From contig NZ_KB893194.1 in assembly GCF_000374025.1 (NCBI RefSeq), positions 26,061-90,060 of the forward strand: DNA of 64,000 nucleotides, read 5' to 3'. The stretch comes from Spirosoma panaciterrae DSM 21099 (GTDB lineage: Bacteria > Bacteroidota > Bacteroidia > Cytophagales > Spirosomataceae). A program made the translations under genes and the position numbers. This document shows positions 45,832 to 53,793 of the stretch, piece after piece (positions within the stretch are counted from its first letter, which is position 1; the number at the start of each line of letters is the position of its first letter). Below the pieces are notes generated by a model. The model ran no database searches. It worked only from the letters and a program-made list of their open reading frames with translations, and was not told the DNA's origin.

Positions 45832-45862
45832 TTTGCATTAAGTCAATTTTTCCCTACTTTTG
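45832..45862 (+). promoter_or_regulatory. Promoter of the tRNA gene
   Basis: TTTG (45832-45835), exactly 19 bases, then TACTTTTG (45855-45862): a perfect TTTG-N19-TANNTTTG promoter. Transcription would start about seven bases later, just before the mature tRNA end at 45876. Confidence 0.85.
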
Positions 45863-45875
45863 TGGCATCAAATCC

Positions 45876-45949
45876 GGCGGGGTAGCTCAGATGGTTAGAG
45901 CGTAGGATTCATAACCCTAAGGTCGGCAGTTCGATCCTGCTCCCCGCTA
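45876..45949 (+). tRNA. tRNA with CAT anticodon (Met, elongator type)
   Basis: A 74-base cloverleaf is complete: acceptor GGCGGGG/CCCCGCT, D arm GCTC...GAGC, anticodon loop TTCATAA, T arm GGCAG-TTCGATC-CTGCT, discriminator A. The 3' CCA is not encoded. The first acceptor pair is G-T, and the closing anticodon-stem pair is A opposite C. It lacks the initiator features (mismatched first acceptor pair with three G-C pairs at the base of the anticodon stem). Because tRNA-Ile that reads AUA is also encoded with CAT, that identity cannot be fully excluded. Confidence 0.88.
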
Positions 45950-45975
45950 CAATACCAAGCTCTGCTTTGCCACTG

Positions 45976-46002
45976 GACCCGCCCGAAAGATGCGGGTCTT
46001 TT
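45976..46002 (+). terminator. Terminator of the tRNA gene
   Basis: GACCCGC and GCGGGTC pair around nine bases and are followed by four T residues, 27 bases after the tRNA. Confidence 0.8.
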
Positions 46003-46243
46003 GCGTTAAAATACCACCCCAGTTCCCTCTCCGGCCTAATTAAAAAAAAAGCATTAGCCTTTGTTTACGGATGAAGACGTCTATTCAGGAACCATTTGTC
46101 CATAGGCTATTCACAGCCGTCGTCGATTATTTATCCCTTATTAATCCACCTTTTTAAGGGCTTTTTAACAAGATCAAAAAACTAGTTATCCCTAGCTTAT
46201 TCAGGCACTAATGGATTTCTAATCAATTCTAAGGTTTTTCTAA
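46003..46243. other. Intergenic sequence with no recognisable gene
   Basis: These 241 AT-rich bases between the tRNA terminator and the candidate small-RNA promoter show no plausible reading frame or repeat. Confidence 0.6.
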
Positions 46244-46395
46244 TTGGTTTAGCCACCGATGTGTATCGAACTTTGTATTGCCTTTTCCTATTGCTGGAAA
46301 CAAGGAAAGTCGACAAGGTTTATCATGCATAAAAGTCGATAATCCATGATGGATTCATGCAGATAGCCATTTGTCACTAGCAAGTGGCTATTTTT
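46244..46395 (+). ncRNA. Candidate small RNA or leader attenuator upstream of the Na+/H+ antiporter
   Basis: A promoter-like TTG (46244-46246), 21 bases, then GAACTTTG (46268-46275, one base off TANNTTTG) would start a transcript near 46282. About 115 bases later lies a strong intrinsic terminator: TAGCCATTTG paired with CAAGTGGCTA (46364-46390), then five T residues. Between them are nested stems: TTTCCT/AGGAAA, TGCAT/ATGCA enclosing AATCCAT/ATGGATT. No reading frame accounts for the terminator. The antiporter gene starts 61 bases after it, so this is either a free small RNA or a 5' leader that controls read-through. I do not recognise a named riboswitch. Confidence 0.45.
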
Positions 46396-46456
46396 CCTCC
46401 TGGCTACCTACAAGCCGGAACAGGCTATAGCGCGTAGAAGCCTCTATAATCACCCT

Positions 46457-47728
46457 ATGGAATTATACTATTCATTTTCAATACTCATTGTCCTTGCCGC
46501 TATTTTCGCTTATGTAAACGAGCGCTTTCTAAAATTACCGTCGACCATCGGCATTATGCTGATGGCTATGCTTGTCTCGATAGGTTTAGTTATTACTGGT
46601 AATTTATTCCCCAAACTTTTTGAAAGCTTCTCCCGGTTTATCGCGAATCTCGACTTTACCCAGATACTGATGGGAGCAATGCTTAATTTCCTGCTTTTTG
46701 CCGGAGCGATCCATGTTCGCCTGAAAGATTTACGAGAACAGCGTGCACCAATTATCGTTTTCTCAACAATCAGTGTGCTCATCTCTACATTCATCGTCGG
46801 TCTACTGGTCTATAATACGCTTCCACTCTTTCGACTCAATATTCCTCTCATCCAATGCCTGGTTTTTGGTGCTTTAATTTCGCCAACCGATCCTATTGCC
46901 GTGCTGGGGATTCTAAAAAAGGCAGGGGTTAACAAAGCTCTGGAAACTAAAGTAGCCGGGGAGTCTTTGTTTAACGATGGGGTGGCAGTCGTTGTATTTG
47001 TCGTTCTGTTGGAGTTAGCCAAAGGCTCTGCTATTGATTTATCATTCACGCATATCACCTGGCTGCTCATTAAAGAAGCGCTTGGAGGCTTTGGCATGGG
47101 CCTGCTATTGGGGTTTGTTGGCTCACGGGCAATGCAGCGAATCGATAGTACGAATGTGTCTACACTGATTACGCTGGCTGTTGTTATGGGAGGATACCTG
47201 ATCGCCCAGGCTATGCACATTTCGGGACCACTGACGATGGTTGCCGCTGGCTTGATTGTCGGTAATTATGGGAAAGCGACCCGAATTTCGGTGATCACCC
47301 GCGATTACCTGGATAAGTTCTGGGAACTCATCGATGAAATCCTGAATGCCATCCTTTTTCTGATCATAGGCTTTGAGTTGTTGCTGATTCCTCATATCAC
47401 CCGGTATTGGCTAATTGGACTGATCAGTATCGCCATTGTGCTGGTAGCCCGGTTTCTTTCGATATGGATACCTACCCTGTTTATTCCGTTCAAAACAAAA
47501 TTTGACCGACAGACGCTCACCATTCTGGTTTGGGGAGGTTTGCGGGGCGGAGTATCGGTTGCGCTGGCCCTTTCGATCGATGAAGAACTCAACAAAAATT
47601 TATTTCTGGCCATAACCTATTTCATTGTGGTTTTTTCCATCGTAATCCAGGGCCTAACGGTGGGCAAGTTGACGAAACCCAGGAAATCACGCGAACGAAG
47701 CGACGCCTTGAACGAATCGATGGGCTAG
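46457..47728 (+). CDS. CPA1-family Na+/H+ antiporter
   Basis: The 423-residue inner-membrane protein belongs to the NhaP/CPA1 cation:proton antiporters. About twelve hydrophobic segments are visible. The ion-binding helix reads GALISPTDPIAVLGIL, followed by GESLFNDGVAVVVFV, the paired acidic motifs of the family. WGGLRGGVSVALALS near residue 360 is also characteristic. It would trade Na+ (or K+) for H+ in pH and salt homeostasis. The cytoplasmic C-terminal tail is very short, so there is no regulatory domain. The gene stands alone behind a possible attenuator. Confidence 0.94.
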   Translation: MELYYSFSILIVLAAIFAYVNERFLKLPSTIGIMLMAMLVSIGLVITGNLFPKLFESFSRFIANLDFTQILMGAMLNFLLFAGAIHVRLKDLREQRAPIIVFSTISVLISTFIVGLLVYNTLPLFRLNIPLIQCLVFGALISPTDPIAVLGILKKAGVNKALETKVAGESLFNDGVAVVVFVVLLELAKGSAIDLSFTHITWLLIKEALGGFGMGLLLGFVGSRAMQRIDSTNVSTLITLAVVMGGYLIAQAMHISGPLTMVAAGLIVGNYGKATRISVITRDYLDKFWELIDEILNAILFLIIGFELLLIPHITRYWLIGLISIAIVLVARFLSIWIPTLFIPFKTKFDRQTLTILVWGGLRGGVSVALALSIDEELNKNLFLAITYFIVVFSIVIQGLTVGKLTKPRKSRERSDALNESMG

Positions 47729-47808
47729 GTAAGTTTTCTAATTGACCGTTTTCTAAACGTATACTATCAAGGTTCGTTTACTCATATCCTGACATCTACC
47801 CATGAGTT

Positions 47809-47834
47809 ACTGTATACAGTGACCTAATTGGTCA
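47809..47834. promoter_or_regulatory. Two abutting palindromes upstream of the RsbRD-type kinase
   Basis: ACTGTATACAGT (47809-47820) is a perfect 12-base palindrome, and TGACCTAATTGGTCA (47820-47834) has perfect five-base arms sharing its first base. Protein-binding sites are possible; nothing identifies the regulator. Confidence 0.35.
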
Positions 47835-47958
47835 TCATCTCCACTTACCTACTTGCGCTGCCAGTGCGATTAAACTTTCTTTTTGACTATCGGTTTTGGT
47901 ATTACAGCGTATAACGCATCGCTTGCGAAGAATTAACCTGTAACCGATTTTATTCTGT

Positions 47959-49254
47959 ATGACGCAGTCAATCAAAGCCCTGGGAACAGACCTTTCTCAA
48001 CCGTCTCCGCTAGCTCCGATAGCAGCTTACCTACTCGCCAAACGGGAAGTTATCTTTAATACCTGGAGGATGCGCATTGAAAACGATCGTCTGGCACTAC
48101 CTACGGCAGCCACGCTGGCCCGCGACGAGTTCAACGATCAGATCCCCCTGATTCTTGATGCGCTGGATTGCCGACTACTGGGGCGGCCTGAAGTATCATC
48201 TCCCTTTGAGAAAGCTAAAGAGCATGGATTGCATCGGTGGCAAAAAGGGTATACCCTTACCGAACTTCTACAAGAACTGGCGCATCTGCACCAACTTTTG
48301 GGCCATGAGCTGGAATCATTCGCTTCGACTCATTCAACGCTCTCTCCCATCGACCTGGCACAGGCCTTCGGGCATATCAATACACTCATGCTGGAAGTGA
48401 TTCAGGGAAGTACCGTCCAGTTTGATGAATTACAAAAGCAGGAAGCGGCCCAGCGAGCCGCTAAGCTTCAACAGGCGTTAGCATCACTCAATGAATTGAG
48501 TCAGCAGAGAGGGGAATTGTTACGAACTGCCACCCATGACCTTCGTAGTTATTATGGTCTGATTCGTAATGCAGCCTGGCTCCTCGATCAGCCCGGAACG
48601 AAAGAGGAACAAGCTCAATGGCGAAGTATGTGGCAACGAAACCTGGACAATGCCGCAACTTTACTGACGGAGCTAATGGATCTGGCCCGTCTGGAAGCTG
48701 GCCAGGAGACGCTACAGCTCGAATCATTCGATGCGGGTGAATTGCTGCGTCAGATTGCGCAGAGTATACAGCCCGTTGTACAGCAGCAACATGTCAATCT
48801 GGAATGGGCAGGGCCTGACACGCTGTTGGTGGAAGGCGATAAAATAAAAGTTCAGCGTATGGTTTATAACCTGCTCATCAATGCCCTTCGCCATACACCA
48901 TCGGGCTTGATAACCCTTAGCTGGAGCCGGGAAGACAACTTCCGCTGGATCATCAGTGTACAGGACACTGGACCGGGCCTGCCCCCTGATGTAGTTCAGG
49001 AGCTGGGACAGTATCTGCTGCCCACCGCCGACTCTACGGCTGTTTTTCAGCGTCCGTCATCGGATGGCACGTTTCGCGAAACCAAACAGGCACAATCAAC
49101 TTCCTATGCCCAATCGAAAGGCGAAGGTATTGGACTGATGATTGTTAAGCGTCTCTGCGAACTAACACATGCAACGATGGACATTGAAACCAGACCTTCG
49201 GTTGGTACGGTCTTTCGGATTGTTTTTCCAATGCATTATTCCAATAACCTGTGA
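47959..49254 (+). CDS. Soluble sensor histidine kinase with RsbRD-type N-terminal domain
   Basis: The 431-residue kinase has no membrane segment. Residues 15-150 look like the RsbRD N-terminal (four-helix sensor) domain: AAYLLAKREVIFNTWRMRIENDRL (in part), HRWQKGYTLTELLQELAHLHQLL (in part). Then come HisKA with the acceptor His193 in TATHDLRSYYGLIRNAAWLL (in part) and HATPase with NLLINALRHTPSG, VQDTGPGLP and GEGIGLMIVKRLCELT. RsbRD domains are found in stress-signalling proteins. No partner response regulator gene is adjacent. The 230-base upstream gap carries two abutting palindromes at 47809-47834. Confidence 0.9.
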   Translation: MTQSIKALGTDLSQPSPLAPIAAYLLAKREVIFNTWRMRIENDRLALPTAATLARDEFNDQIPLILDALDCRLLGRPEVSSPFEKAKEHGLHRWQKGYTLTELLQELAHLHQLLGHELESFASTHSTLSPIDLAQAFGHINTLMLEVIQGSTVQFDELQKQEAAQRAAKLQQALASLNELSQQRGELLRTATHDLRSYYGLIRNAAWLLDQPGTKEEQAQWRSMWQRNLDNAATLLTELMDLARLEAGQETLQLESFDAGELLRQIAQSIQPVVQQQHVNLEWAGPDTLLVEGDKIKVQRMVYNLLINALRHTPSGLITLSWSREDNFRWIISVQDTGPGLPPDVVQELGQYLLPTADSTAVFQRPSSDGTFRETKQAQSTSYAQSKGEGIGLMIVKRLCELTHATMDIETRPSVGTVFRIVFPMHYSNNL

Positions 49255-49263
49255 TTCCACTTT

Positions 49264-49311
49264 AAAACCGCTCCCGCTTCAACCCATTTATGTAGGAACG
49301 GGAGCGGTTTT
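49264..49311. terminator. Bidirectional terminator between the kinase and lipoprotein genes
   Basis: AAAACCGCTCCCG and CGGGAGCGGTTTT form a perfect 13-base stem with a 22-base loop; A and T ends serve both strands. The flanking genes converge here. Confidence 0.9.
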
Positions 49312-49314
49312 CGT

Positions 49315-49872
49315 TTACTGCACAACGACCGTAAAATCCGTATCCAGATCGGACGTTCCGGGTGTTGCCTGCCCATTTTTTGCGTTGGGCTGATGACGTA
49401 ATACAACTTTAAGTTTGCCGGTGCCTGCTGCTCCGGTTTTGATCTCTGTGGTCAGGCCAATGGGGTAAGGCCCTGGTGCCGGGTTCGTATCTTTATCCGT
49501 TAGGGTAACGGTGAGCAGAGTGGAGGGTGTTGGCGTATAGACGAATAAATGCTCGTTGGCCTTTTCCTTAATTTCGGCTGTAGCATCCAGGGTTGGGGTC
49601 TTGGTTTTATCCAGTAAGGTGATGACCCCTGTGTAGGTCGTGTTTGCTTTCAGGTTTAGTGTCGCCTTGCTAAAGTCTGCGGTGGTGTTCAGATTTTCAA
49701 TAGTGGCTGTAACGACCTCACTTTGATTGGCTTTGTTTGTCAAGGTGAGTGTAGCGGTGGTAATCGCTTCATTGTCGTCGGTTGGAGTCACATTCTGCTC
49801 GCCATTGTTACACGCAACAGTAAGCAATAGCGTAGCGAAAACGCTGACAGCTAGGGCATTAATTCGTTTCAT
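49315..49872 (-). CDS. Outer-membrane or periplasmic lipoprotein paired with a TonB receptor
   Basis: The 185-residue protein has a lipoprotein signal with lipobox LLTVAC (Cys at about 21), then a beta-rich domain with repeated TATLTLTNKAN- and TLTVTLTDKD-like strands and a C-terminal LKVVLRHQPNAKNGQATPGTSDLDTDF segment. I do not recognise a named family with certainty. It lies 42 bases downstream of the TonB-receptor gene on the same strand, so it is probably a substrate-binding or accessory lipoprotein of that receptor. Metal uptake is a guess based on the operator upstream of the pair. Confidence 0.75.
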   Translation of the reverse strand: MKRINALAVSVFATLLLTVACNNGEQNVTPTDDNEAITTATLTLTNKANQSEVVTATIENLNTTADFSKATLNLKANTTYTGVITLLDKTKTPTLDATAEIKEKANEHLFVYTPTPSTLLTVTLTDKDTNPAPGPYPIGLTTEIKTGAAGTGKLKVVLRHQPNAKNGQATPGTSDLDTDFTVVVQ

Positions 49873-49914
49873 AATCAGGAGATATTAGAGATAAAAACAG
49901 GTTGTATTCACTGG

Positions 49915-52311
49915 TTAGACCCCCTTACCGACCGAAAAAGGGAGCTTGATTCTGAGCATAAAGGATCGGCCGGGCTCGTCGGCGAAATAGCGGAAACGGT
50001 TCAGGTAATCCCGGTAAACTGTGTTAGCCAGATTCGTTCCGCTCAAGCTCATATGCATAGGCTGCGAGCCTACCTGTACCGTACATCCCAGCTCGGCACC
50101 GAGCAGAAAATAGGCGGGTGGCGGAGCCGCAAAATCACCCGTAAAAATGATTTGCCCATTTTCCTGACGAGTCGTCACCGCAGGTGCCCGATTCTGTCGG
50201 GCCACATATAACCCACTCATTGACAGGTACAGATTCGACAATTTCCCCCACTTGGCCCAGTCGTACCGCAGGCTATTGTCGGATCGGTTAGGGGGAATAA
50301 ATACCAGGTAAGCATGGTCGGTCTGATTAAACGCAAACAGCAGTGCGTTTTTGGTGGTAAGCGCCAGGTGATCCGTCAGTTTATAGGTCAGGGTGGCATC
50401 TATTCCCCGGAAAGTAGCCCGTACCTGGGTGTAGGTGTAAGCAGGAAACGCGCCACGCTGCCGAATGACCGGTACCGAATCGGGTTTTAAGTAGATGTAA
50501 TTATTAATCAGGTTGTTGTACACACCGATTTCGCCACTCAATCGTTTTCCTGCGTAGGCTAATACCAGATTTCCATTCAGGGCCTGCTCTGGCTGTAAGT
50601 TCGGATTTCCCCGTTCATAAGCTACTGCGCTCTGGTGCAGGCCGTTGGAATACAAATCGGCTACATTGGGGGCCCGCCAGGCTGTGCTTACCGTAGTCGT
50701 CAGCGTCAGATCGGGGCTTAGCTGGTAGGCTACCCCCAGCGACCCATTAGCATTCTGCCAGCTATGCGTTTTGAAGTAGGTTTGTTTGGTTACCTCGTCC
50801 AGAAAATAAGCCCGCAACCACCGATAATCGTACCGCAATCCGGCTTCCAGTGTCCAGCGATTTACAGCATACCGTTCGATGGCAAACAGTCCGGCTCCGT
50901 AATTCCGAAAATTTGGAATCAAGAACAGATACTGGCGTATGTTGCCCTGTGTCAGCCCGTTAAAACCTACACTACCCGACCACTGCCCCCCTGCTTTGCT
51001 CCGAATGGGTGCGTGCTCCCACACCAGATCGACCGTTTGCGATATCAATTTCAGGTACAGTTCGGGGTTGAGGGCTCCGCTGAACGATATAAAATCATAC
51101 TCCCGACGCTGGTTCTGTTGCCAGGCATAGGTAGCTGTGAGTTCGCCCCCTCGCCCTGTATGCCAGTAGGCCCTGATTTTGAGTAAATCATGCTGCACAT
51201 CCTGATAGGGTCGGCCTAGTTTATACGAAAAACCCGGTTGTACCAACGGTTCTGGCCGTTCGATGGCGGCATACAGATCGGCAAGGCTACTCACCTGTGC
51301 CCCCGTAAACAACCCTATTTTAGTATCGAACTGACTATAAAATAGTTCTGCTCCCCATCGCTTATGGTCGTAATGCAGATCGCCCGAAAAGTTGGTTTCG
51401 TGATAGCTGGTATTTTGCAGGTAATAGTTGGGGGTTCGTACATAGCCCGATCGTTTGAGCGTACCCTGTAGCCGCCAGCTTAATCCCGCCAGTTTGTTAG
51501 CAAAAGCGCCTTCGATCATGCCCGATGCCACCCCTAATCCACCATTGGAAGCGCCAACTACGTTGACCTCACCCCCTATTCCGGGTTGAGTAGGCATTGA
51601 TTTCGGCTCTACCAGAATGACTCCGCCAATCGCATCGGAACCGTAGCGAATACTGGCCGCCCCTTTGATCACCGTGAGCCGAGAAGCCAGGAATTGATCT
51701 ACCTGGGGAGCATGTTCGGTACCCCACTGCTGATCCTCCTGCCGAATGCCGTTGTTCAGAATGATAATTCGGTTGCTGTATAAGCCATGAATCACCGGCT
51801 TGGAAATGCTCGGCCCCGTTTGAATGGAATATAATCCGGTTATGGCCTTCAGGCTCTCTCCCAGCGACTGCCCTCGTGTTTGGTCAAGTGCTTCACCCGA
51901 CAGGCTATTCTGCACTTGTAACAACTGCTGGGCCTCCGAACGATGTTCGGCCACCACAACCTCCTGCAACGTTTGACTATCGGGCACTAACTGAACAGGC
52001 TTGAGAACCAAAGCCGAATCGCCAGGAATTGTTACCGGAACGGAGAACGGCTTGTACCCAACGTATTGATAAACGAATGTGTAACGACCCGCACATAACT
52101 TTTCCAGTCGAAAATAGCCAGCCGAGTCGGCTACAGCTCCAGTCGCCAGTTCACGTACATAGACGGTGGCACCAGGCAGCGGCTCCCCAGGGTCATTCGA
52201 AAGAATCCTCCCCTGTACACTTCCAGAACAAGCGATGGTCTGGGACCAAACGAATCCGTTTATCCCCATGAGCAACCCAACCAACAAACTTATTCCCCAA
52301 TAACGTTGCAT
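49915..52311 (-). CDS. TonB-dependent outer-membrane receptor
   Basis: The 798-residue receptor has a signal peptide, an N-terminal carboxypeptidase-regulatory-like domain (GSVQGRILSNDPGEPLPGATVYV, in part, and FVYQYVGYKPFSV), a TonB-box-like region (LQEVVVAEHRSE), and a plug with SLGESLKAITGLYSIQTGPSISKPVIHGL (in part) and KGAASIRYGSDAIGGVI. The barrel ends in RSFMLRIKLPF. It is about 200 residues shorter than SusC-type receptors and lies with a small lipoprotein instead of SusD, which suits import of a metal or metal complex rather than a glycan. The palindrome 45 bases upstream may be the operator of a metal-dependent repressor; both points are inference. Confidence 0.92.
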   Translation of the reverse strand: MQRYWGISLLVGLLMGINGFVWSQTIACSGSVQGRILSNDPGEPLPGATVYVRELATGAVADSAGYFRLEKLCAGRYTFVYQYVGYKPFSVPVTIPGDSALVLKPVQLVPDSQTLQEVVVAEHRSEAQQLLQVQNSLSGEALDQTRGQSLGESLKAITGLYSIQTGPSISKPVIHGLYSNRIIILNNGIRQEDQQWGTEHAPQVDQFLASRLTVIKGAASIRYGSDAIGGVILVEPKSMPTQPGIGGEVNVVGASNGGLGVASGMIEGAFANKLAGLSWRLQGTLKRSGYVRTPNYYLQNTSYHETNFSGDLHYDHKRWGAELFYSQFDTKIGLFTGAQVSSLADLYAAIERPEPLVQPGFSYKLGRPYQDVQHDLLKIRAYWHTGRGGELTATYAWQQNQRREYDFISFSGALNPELYLKLISQTVDLVWEHAPIRSKAGGQWSGSVGFNGLTQGNIRQYLFLIPNFRNYGAGLFAIERYAVNRWTLEAGLRYDYRWLRAYFLDEVTKQTYFKTHSWQNANGSLGVAYQLSPDLTLTTTVSTAWRAPNVADLYSNGLHQSAVAYERGNPNLQPEQALNGNLVLAYAGKRLSGEIGVYNNLINNYIYLKPDSVPVIRQRGAFPAYTYTQVRATFRGIDATLTYKLTDHLALTTKNALLFAFNQTDHAYLVFIPPNRSDNSLRYDWAKWGKLSNLYLSMSGLYVARQNRAPAVTTRQENGQIIFTGDFAAPPPAYFLLGAELGCTVQVGSQPMHMSLSGTNLANTVYRDYLNRFRYFADEPGRSFMLRIKLPFSVGKGV

Positions 52312-52355
52312 CCTACAATCCTGATAAGCTGGTTACCGAACTAGGCCGCAATTTA

Positions 52356-52370
52356 TGCAACGTTGTTGCA
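52356..52370. promoter_or_regulatory. Palindromic operator candidate upstream of the TonB-receptor operon
   Basis: TGCAACGTTGTTGCA has perfect six-base arms around a three-base centre and is extended by partly symmetric TTTA/AAAT flanks. On the minus strand TTTATTTG, close to the -7 consensus, overlaps its edge, so a bound dimer would block the promoter. Fur/Zur-type regulators use sites of this size; the assignment is tentative. Confidence 0.5.
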
Positions 52371-52455
52371 AATAAAAAATTTGGGCTCAGAAATAGCGAT
52401 ATTTTAATCGTAACCAGTCTATTTTCTTTCTGACCGACCACCAATTCATAAACTC

Positions 52456-52486
52456 AAAAAGCCACTCCGAAAATCGGGGCGGCTTT
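52456..52486 (-). terminator. Terminator downstream of holA
   Basis: On the minus strand AAAGCCGCCCCG pairs with CGGAGTGGCTTT, including G-T pairs, around a short loop and ends in a T-run. It lies about 100 bases after the holA stop. Confidence 0.65.
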
Positions 52487-52586
52487 GTCCAGTAAAGGGA
52501 ACGGATTCATCGCGCACTGGAGTAGCGCGGTTAAGCATCCATTCCGTTGATCAGAAATTGCGGGGTATCAACCGCTTTCTATACAC

Positions 52587-53621
52587 CTAATGCAGAATAT
52601 CGAACACCAACTCCCGAAGTATATCCCGTTCGCTCATGGTGGGTGCGTCAATCCCCTTGCTTTGCCCATCAGCCCGGCGAATAGCGTGGATAATAGACGC
52701 CACCTTGGTCAATGGAAACGAACGAGCCGCTGTCTGGTAATCTTTTACGAAGAATGGATTCACGCCTAGCAACGATGCCAACCCCTTATCGGTCTGATCT
52801 TTCGAGGCCTGTACCACCAGCACTTTACTAAAATAGCCGAACAACTGTGCCAGAATTACCACCAGGGGATTGTCTTTAGGATTCTGGCCGAAATAATCGA
52901 CGATCTGATTAGCCTTTACCACATCACGCTGAGCAAGGGCTTTCTGAAGCTCAAAGACGTTGTATTCCTTACTGATTCCCACCAGACGTTCGACCGTTGC
53001 GGCCGAAATTTCTTCGCCTACGTGGAGGTTGATCAACATCTTATCGATTTCTCCCGCCAGCCGTTTCAGGTCATTGCCAATATGGTCGGCCAGCAACTGG
53101 CAGGCTTTGGGGCTAACCTTTGTGCCCTGTTCGCGGCAATATTCGCCGACCCAATCGGGCACTTTATTGTCGTATAACTTCTTAACCCCCAGCAGTTTCC
53201 CTTTCGACCCAAACGCTTTTACCCACGACTTTCGCTCATCGAGGCCGGGCTTACCATCTTCTTTTACATAACAGAGCATCAGAATGGTACTCGACAATGG
53301 ATTGAGGGCATAATCTTCGAGTAGTGTCTGTGCCGATTTATCCCCCAGCCCAGTCAGTTGCTGGGCCTCTTTGACGAGTACTAACTGGCGTTCGGCCATA
53401 AACGGGTACCGTCGGGCATAATTCAGGACAGCGCCTACATCGGTATCTTTACCAAAGAGCACAAACTGATTAAATCCTCGTTCGGCAACCGGAACGGCCA
53501 CTTTTTCCAGTTCGTCGGCAATTCGGTCAATATAATACGGTTCATCCCCATGTATGAGATAAACCGGGGCAATTCGCTTGTTGCGGATGTCTTTTAACAG
53601 GGTATCTACGGCAGCAATCAA
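52587..53621 (-). CDS. holA: DNA polymerase III subunit delta
   Basis: The delta subunit of the clamp loader opens the sliding clamp. The 344-residue protein has the family start (PVYLIHGDEPYYIDRIADELE), the ERQLVLVKEAQQL segment, LADHIGNDLKRLAGEIDKM (the conserved helix of domain II) and a C-terminal DgxSKG-like region (ADGQSKGIDAPTMSERDILRELVF, in part). It is read alone on the minus strand, downstream of the fused hydrolase gene. Confidence 0.94.
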   Translation of the reverse strand: MIAAVDTLLKDIRNKRIAPVYLIHGDEPYYIDRIADELEKVAVPVAERGFNQFVLFGKDTDVGAVLNYARRYPFMAERQLVLVKEAQQLTGLGDKSAQTLLEDYALNPLSSTILMLCYVKEDGKPGLDERKSWVKAFGSKGKLLGVKKLYDNKVPDWVGEYCREQGTKVSPKACQLLADHIGNDLKRLAGEIDKMLINLHVGEEISAATVERLVGISKEYNVFELQKALAQRDVVKANQIVDYFGQNPKDNPLVVILAQLFGYFSKVLVVQASKDQTDKGLASLLGVNPFFVKDYQTAARSFPLTKVASIIHAIRRADGQSKGIDAPTMSERDILRELVFDILH

Positions 53622-53793
53622 TCGGTTCTAAACGTTAGGGTTCGCGGTTCATTCGTCCCACAGGCAGCAGGCCAGCCGACAAAAATACGGGTTTAGCTCG
53701 GTAACCGATATGCTTGACCCACCGAATAATTGGTCGATGCGTGCAAACAGCCTGGTCTGCATTGATAACCAGGCAAGCCCTTTTCCAAACCGC

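Noticed and set aside
45876..45949. Initiator tRNA reading of the CAT tRNA
   Set aside because: The first acceptor pair can form and the anticodon stem lacks the run of G-C pairs of initiators.
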